16,352 nt of DNA from Chloroflexota bacterium (GTDB taxonomy: Bacteria; Chloroflexota; Dehalococcoidia; Tepidiformales; Tepidiformaceae), in the NCBI GenBank assembly GCA_021823905.1, contig JAKALX010000027.1, positions 1-16,352 of the forward strand, read 5' to 3'. Under the pieces are notes generated by a model, which searched no databases, was not told the origin of the DNA, and worked only from the letters and a program-made list of their open reading frames with translations. Both the position numbers and the translations under genes were made by a program. Of this stretch, positions 13,488 to 16,352 are shown in pieces (the first letter of the stretch is position 1; every line of letters begins with the position of its first letter).

Positions 13488-15368
13488 TCACGCCGCGCCT
13501 CCGCTGGCCGACGGCGCAGGCTGCATGGCGGGCGCAGCCGCGTCGCCGTGGCCGTTCCGTTGCTCTCCGGGCGCTGCCGCCGCACGGGCGGAGACGATCT
13601 CGCCGAGGGCTTCCTGCTGGTCCTTGAGCTCGAGGTCGTAGATGCGGTGGTAGAGGCCTTCCTGCTTGATGAGTTCCTCGTGGCGCCCGCGCTCCACGAC
13701 GCGGCCACGGTCGAGGACGACGATCTCGTCAGCCCGCATGATCGTGCGAAGCCGCTGAGCGATGACGAACGTGGTCCGTCCCTTCATGAGTTCCTGGAGG
13801 GCCTGCTGAATCAGGAACTCGGTCTGCGCGTCCACCGAGGCGGTCGAGTCGTCGAAGATGAGAATCCGCGGGTCAAGCAGCAGGGTCCTGGCGATGGCGA
13901 TCCGCTGCTTCTGGCCTCCGGAGAGCGTCACGCCGCGCTCGCCGACCCACTCGTCGTAGCCGTAGGGCAGGCTGACGATGAAGTCGTGGATCCTGGCGGC
14001 CTTCGCGGCTCGCTCGATGTCCTCCTGCGTCGCGTCCGGCCGGCCATAGGCGATGTTGTCGCGGATGGTGCCGATGAAGAGGAAGACGTCCTGCTGGACG
14101 ATGCCGATGGTCTTACGCAGCGAATCGAGCGTCAGGTCGCGAATGTCGGTGCCGTCGATCGTGATCCGGCCCTGGGTGACGTCGTAGAAGCGGGGGATCA
14201 GGTTGACGACGGTGGACTTGCCACTGCCGGCCGGGCCAAGGAGCGCGATCACCTTCCCCGGTGTTGCGTCGATGTCGACATGCTGGAGGACGGCGCTGAG
14301 CTTGTCGTAGCCGAAGCCGACGTCTTCGAAGCGCACGTGGCCCTCGGCGTTCGAGAGCGCCCGGGCGCCCGGCTTCTCCTGGACGGCGGACTGGGCGTCG
14401 AGCAGCTCGAAGATGCGCTCGGACGAGGATATGCAGCGGGCGATGAAGGTGATCGCGAAGCCGAGCGTTCGCACCGGGAGCTGGAGCAAATTGAGCCAGA
14501 GCGTGAAGGTGAGGAGGTTCGGTCCCGAGAGCTGTCCGCGCGTGATCAGCCAGGCTCCCACGCCAACGGTGAGCGCGATCTGGAAGGCGCCGAGGCCCTG
14601 CATGAGCGGCTGGTTGTGGGCGTTCACGAGCGAAGCCTGGTAGCTGAGATCCGCCTGATCGCGCGAGGCCTTGTTGAACTTCTGGGATTCGAAGTCCTCG
14701 CGGGTAAACGCTTTTACAACGCGGATGCCGGTGAGCGCTTCTTCGGCGACGCGAGTGACCTCGGCGAGGTTCTCCTGGACCTGGAGCCAGATCGGGCGGG
14801 CGGTTCGCGCCATCCTGAACGACCGCCAGGCGAGGATCGGGATGGTCACGATCGACACGATGGCGAGCTGCCAGTTGATGATGAACATGCCGACCATCGA
14901 AACCGCGAGCAGGACGAAGATGTAGAGCGTCCGCAAGAATCCCATGTTCACAAACATGCGGATGCTCTCCACGTCCTGGGTAACGCGGGACATGATCTGG
15001 CCGGTCTGGACCTTGTCGTGGTAGGCGTACGAGAGGCGCTGGAGGTTGTCGTAAATCTCGTTGCGGATGTCGTAGGCGATCTTCTGGCCGATTGATTCGC
15101 CGAGGTATTGCTGGCTGAAGGCCGAGAGACCGCGTCCGATGGCGAAGGCGACAATGGCGCCGCAGGCCAGGAGGAGGAAGCCGACATTGCCATGGATCAC
15201 GGTCGCGCCGTTTTCCTTGACCGGGTTGAGTCCGAACCTGATGGCGAAGTTGATGAGCAGCGGGCTGGCCATGGTGAACACGCCGGCGAGAAGCACCGAG
15301 AGAAAGCCCAGCGAGAGCGACCATCTATAGGGCACGAAGAACCGCATCAAGCGCAGGAGAGAACGCAC
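13488..15368 (-). CDS. ABC exporter half-transporter, degenerate-site subunit (first gene of pair)
   Basis: The 626-residue product has a six-helix exporter membrane domain (about 15-310) and an ATPase domain (about 345-580). Walker A is GPAGSGKST (378-386), the Q-loop IVQQDVFLFIGT (423-434), and the signature canonical LSGGQ (482-486). Walker B reads ILIFDDST with Asp507 where the catalytic Glu belongs, and the H-loop reads IAQRLRT with Gln538 for His. One ATP site of the dimer is therefore expected to bind but not efficiently hydrolyse ATP. The tail is Ala/Pro-rich (after residue 590). The start is GTG at 15368 with an excellent GAGAGG 7 nt upstream; the ATG at 15347 is less likely. The gene precedes the partner half-transporter and should form a heterodimer with it. 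Confidence 0.91.
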   Translation of the reverse strand: MRSLLRLMRFFVPYRWSLSLGFLSVLLAGVFTMASPLLINFAIRFGLNPVKENGATVIHGNVGFLLLACGAIVAFAIGRGLSAFSQQYLGESIGQKIAYDIRNEIYDNLQRLSYAYHDKVQTGQIMSRVTQDVESIRMFVNMGFLRTLYIFVLLAVSMVGMFIINWQLAIVSIVTIPILAWRSFRMARTARPIWLQVQENLAEVTRVAEEALTGIRVVKAFTREDFESQKFNKASRDQADLSYQASLVNAHNQPLMQGLGAFQIALTVGVGAWLITRGQLSGPNLLTFTLWLNLLQLPVRTLGFAITFIARCISSSERIFELLDAQSAVQEKPGARALSNAEGHVRFEDVGFGYDKLSAVLQHVDIDATPGKVIALLGPAGSGKSTVVNLIPRFYDVTQGRITIDGTDIRDLTLDSLRKTIGIVQQDVFLFIGTIRDNIAYGRPDATQEDIERAAKAARIHDFIVSLPYGYDEWVGERGVTLSGGQKQRIAIARTLLLDPRILIFDDSTASVDAQTEFLIQQALQELMKGRTTFVIAQRLRTIMRADEIVVLDRGRVVERGRHEELIKQEGLYHRIYDLELKDQQEALGEIVSARAAAAPGEQRNGHGDAAAPAMQPAPSASGGAA

Positions 15369-15399
15369 ACCGATACCTCTCAGGATACCGAGCCTAGCA

Positions 15400-15417
15400 C
15401 ACCTTAACGCGAAGGTG
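15400..15417. promoter_or_regulatory. Inverted repeat between hydrolase and ABC operon
   Basis: CACCTT (15400-15405) and AAGGTG (15412-15417) are complementary with a six-base spacer, in the 79-bp gap upstream of the ABC GTG start. It could be an operator for the ABC operon or a short hairpin ending the hydrolase transcript; there is no T-run. Both readings are tentative. Confidence 0.3.
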
Positions 15418-15447
15418 AAAGTCCGCTGGCCCGCCGTGGCAGGCCGA

Positions 15448-16215
15448 TCAGCCGCCCAGGCTCCCGGACGCTGCCTGGAGGAAGTCGATGACCACCGCCT
15501 TCAAGCGCCGATCGCCGAGAGCCGAGGCATGATTCCGGCCGGAGATTGTCGCCAGGCGGGCGCCTGGGATCGCGGCCGCCAGCTCGGGCGCGCTGCGTGC
15601 GAAGCCGTCTCGGGTTCCGTTTACGACAAGCACCGGCGCCGTGATTCCGGCCAGCTCTTCCAGCCCGGGCGCCGCGGGCTGGCGATGGTAGAGGGCGCGA
15701 AAGCAGGCGGCGAGGGCGATCGGGTCGTTGCGAAGCCAGGTGGCAAGCGCCGGAAAGCGGCGCGGCGGGAACCAGTCGATCAGAGGGCGCGGCAGACCGT
15801 CCTCGGGCGCGAAGACGCGCCCCCAGCCGAACTGGAAGCGAGCGCCGATCCCGCCAAGAGCCGCCGCCGTGACGCGAGCGGGATGGGCGATGAGAAGCTC
15901 GAGCGCTACACGCGCGCCGGTCGAGTAGCCGAACACGGGCGCGGATTCGATCCCGGCCGCGTCCAGGACCGCCACGACGTCGCAGGCGAGGCTTTCGAAC
16001 GAGTAGGCGTTGGGCCGCCACGGCTTCGCGCTCCGACCGTGTCCGCGAAAATCCGGCAGGACCAGGCGGTAACGGGGCGCGAGCGCGTCGATCCAGCCGA
16101 ACCCCTCGAAGTTCGCCGCGCCGCTGGCCGACCAGCCGTGCAAGAGGAGAAGCGGCGGGCCGCTCCCTTCGAGGCAGTAGTGAATGCGAAGGTCTCCGGA
16201 CTGTGTAAAGGGCAT
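15448..16215 (-). CDS. Alpha/beta-fold hydrolase
   Basis: The 255-residue product from ATG 16215 shows an alpha/beta hydrolase. LLLLHGW (22-28) supplies the oxyanion hole, LPDFRGHGRSAKP (53-65) follows, the nucleophile elbow is GYSTG with Ser98, the acid is Asp203 (NGTRDG) and the base His229 (GRNHAS). A cap region containing FPPRRFPALATWLRNDP lies between strands 6 and 7. Substrate class (esterase, C-C hydrolase or lipase) cannot be told from sequence. A longer in-frame form starting at TTG 16275 exists, but MPFTQSGDLRIHY is the usual type of N-terminus. The Shine-Dalgarno sequence is weak. It is divergent from the gene starting at 16333 and precedes the ABC operon in the same direction, separated by 79 bp. 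Confidence 0.9.
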   Translation of the reverse strand: MPFTQSGDLRIHYCLEGSGPPLLLLHGWSASGAANFEGFGWIDALAPRYRLVLPDFRGHGRSAKPWRPNAYSFESLACDVVAVLDAAGIESAPVFGYSTGARVALELLIAHPARVTAAALGGIGARFQFGWGRVFAPEDGLPRPLIDWFPPRRFPALATWLRNDPIALAACFRALYHRQPAAPGLEELAGITAPVLVVNGTRDGFARSAPELAAAIPGARLATISGRNHASALGDRRLKAVVIDFLQAASGSLGG

Positions 16216-16223
16216 CGATCTTG

Positions 16224-16250
16224 CGAAGTTGATGTCGATGCGTCGAAGTT
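16224..16250. repeat. Direct repeat CGAAGTT spaced 20 bp
   Basis: CGAAGTT occurs at 16224-16230 and 16244-16250, exactly 20 bp (about two helical turns) apart, immediately upstream of the hydrolase start in the divergent promoter region. Such spacing would place two binding sites on the same DNA face. No regulator is identified. Confidence 0.4.
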
Positions 16251-16332
16251 TAACGGCGAGAGGCCGGCGCCCCAAAGTCCTGCTGCGCCGTGAGCTTGCT
16301 GAGAGCCCTGGCCGGCTCCGTGGAGGACACCG

Positions 16333-16352
16333 ATGACCGAGGCCCAGCTACT
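16333..16352 (+). CDS. Start of a plus-strand gene, cut by the right edge
   Basis: ATG at 16333 is preceded by GGAGG (16322-16326) with a 6-nt spacer, a near-ideal ribosome site. Only MTEAQL can be read before the window ends, so nothing can be said about function. The gene is divergent from the alpha/beta hydrolase, leaving about 117 bp between starts for both promoters. Confidence 0.55.

Noticed and set aside
13433..13708. N-terminal extension of the second ABC half-transporter
   Set aside because: The added residues are Ser/Arg-rich and overlap the first ABC gene; ATG 13432 has a good AAAGGA ribosome site.
13284..15095. 603-residue plus-strand ORF antisense to the ABC pair
   Set aside because: Same reason: low-complexity composition and complete overlap with a well-supported ABC transporter gene.

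Overview
This is a GC-rich (I estimate mid-60s percent) bacterial chromosome segment with densely packed housekeeping and transport genes. There is no phage, IS element, CRISPR array, tRNA or rRNA that I can see. The gene content suggests Chloroflexota or a similar deep-branching high-GC lineage: a ThyX-type thymidylate synthase, a KimA-like potassium permease with an N-terminal extension, a small protein carrying an HQYVRLDG...SGRPDPK-type C-terminus, and a paired ABC exporter whose second subunit has a Gly-rich N-terminus. This placement is inference; no marker here is decisive.

Layout, left to right. The 5' end of gyrB (minus strand) runs off the left edge, with a plausible promoter upstream. 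A small four-helix membrane protein (608-1021, +) converges on a KimA-like K+/H+ symporter gene (1023-3044, -). A roughly 290-bp divergent intergenic region with inverted repeats separates that gene from a two-gene unit: a DHA2-type MFS exporter (3338-4867) followed 3 nt later by a cytidylate-kinase-like P-loop protein (4871-5521). A 155-bp gap with a heptamer tandem repeat leads to thyX (5677-6498). thyX converges on a small gene (6505-6762, -), whose start codon overlaps that of a second small gene on the other strand (6761-7072, +). Next come an ArsR-family regulator with a long N-terminal domain (7165-8169) and a 69-residue protein (8256-8465), which has a clear Shine-Dalgarno sequence and a TTGACA element upstream.

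From 8486 to 16215 all genes are on the minus strand. In transcription order these are: an alpha/beta hydrolase; two ABC half-transporters that look like a heterodimeric exporter with one degenerate ATP site, closed by a strong hairpin at 11421-11444; a TolB/WD40-like lipoprotein whose C-terminal domain lies in a different frame (apparent frameshift); and lysA of the E. coli-like sequence subtype. A new plus-strand gene with a perfect GGAGG begins at 16333 and runs off the right edge.

I did not find convincing evidence of a new multi-gene system. The observations most worth checking are the overlapping divergent small-gene pair, the frameshifted lipoprotein, the asymmetric ABC pair, the conserved K+-site residues in the permease, and the E. 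coli-type LysA in an apparently non-proteobacterial setting.
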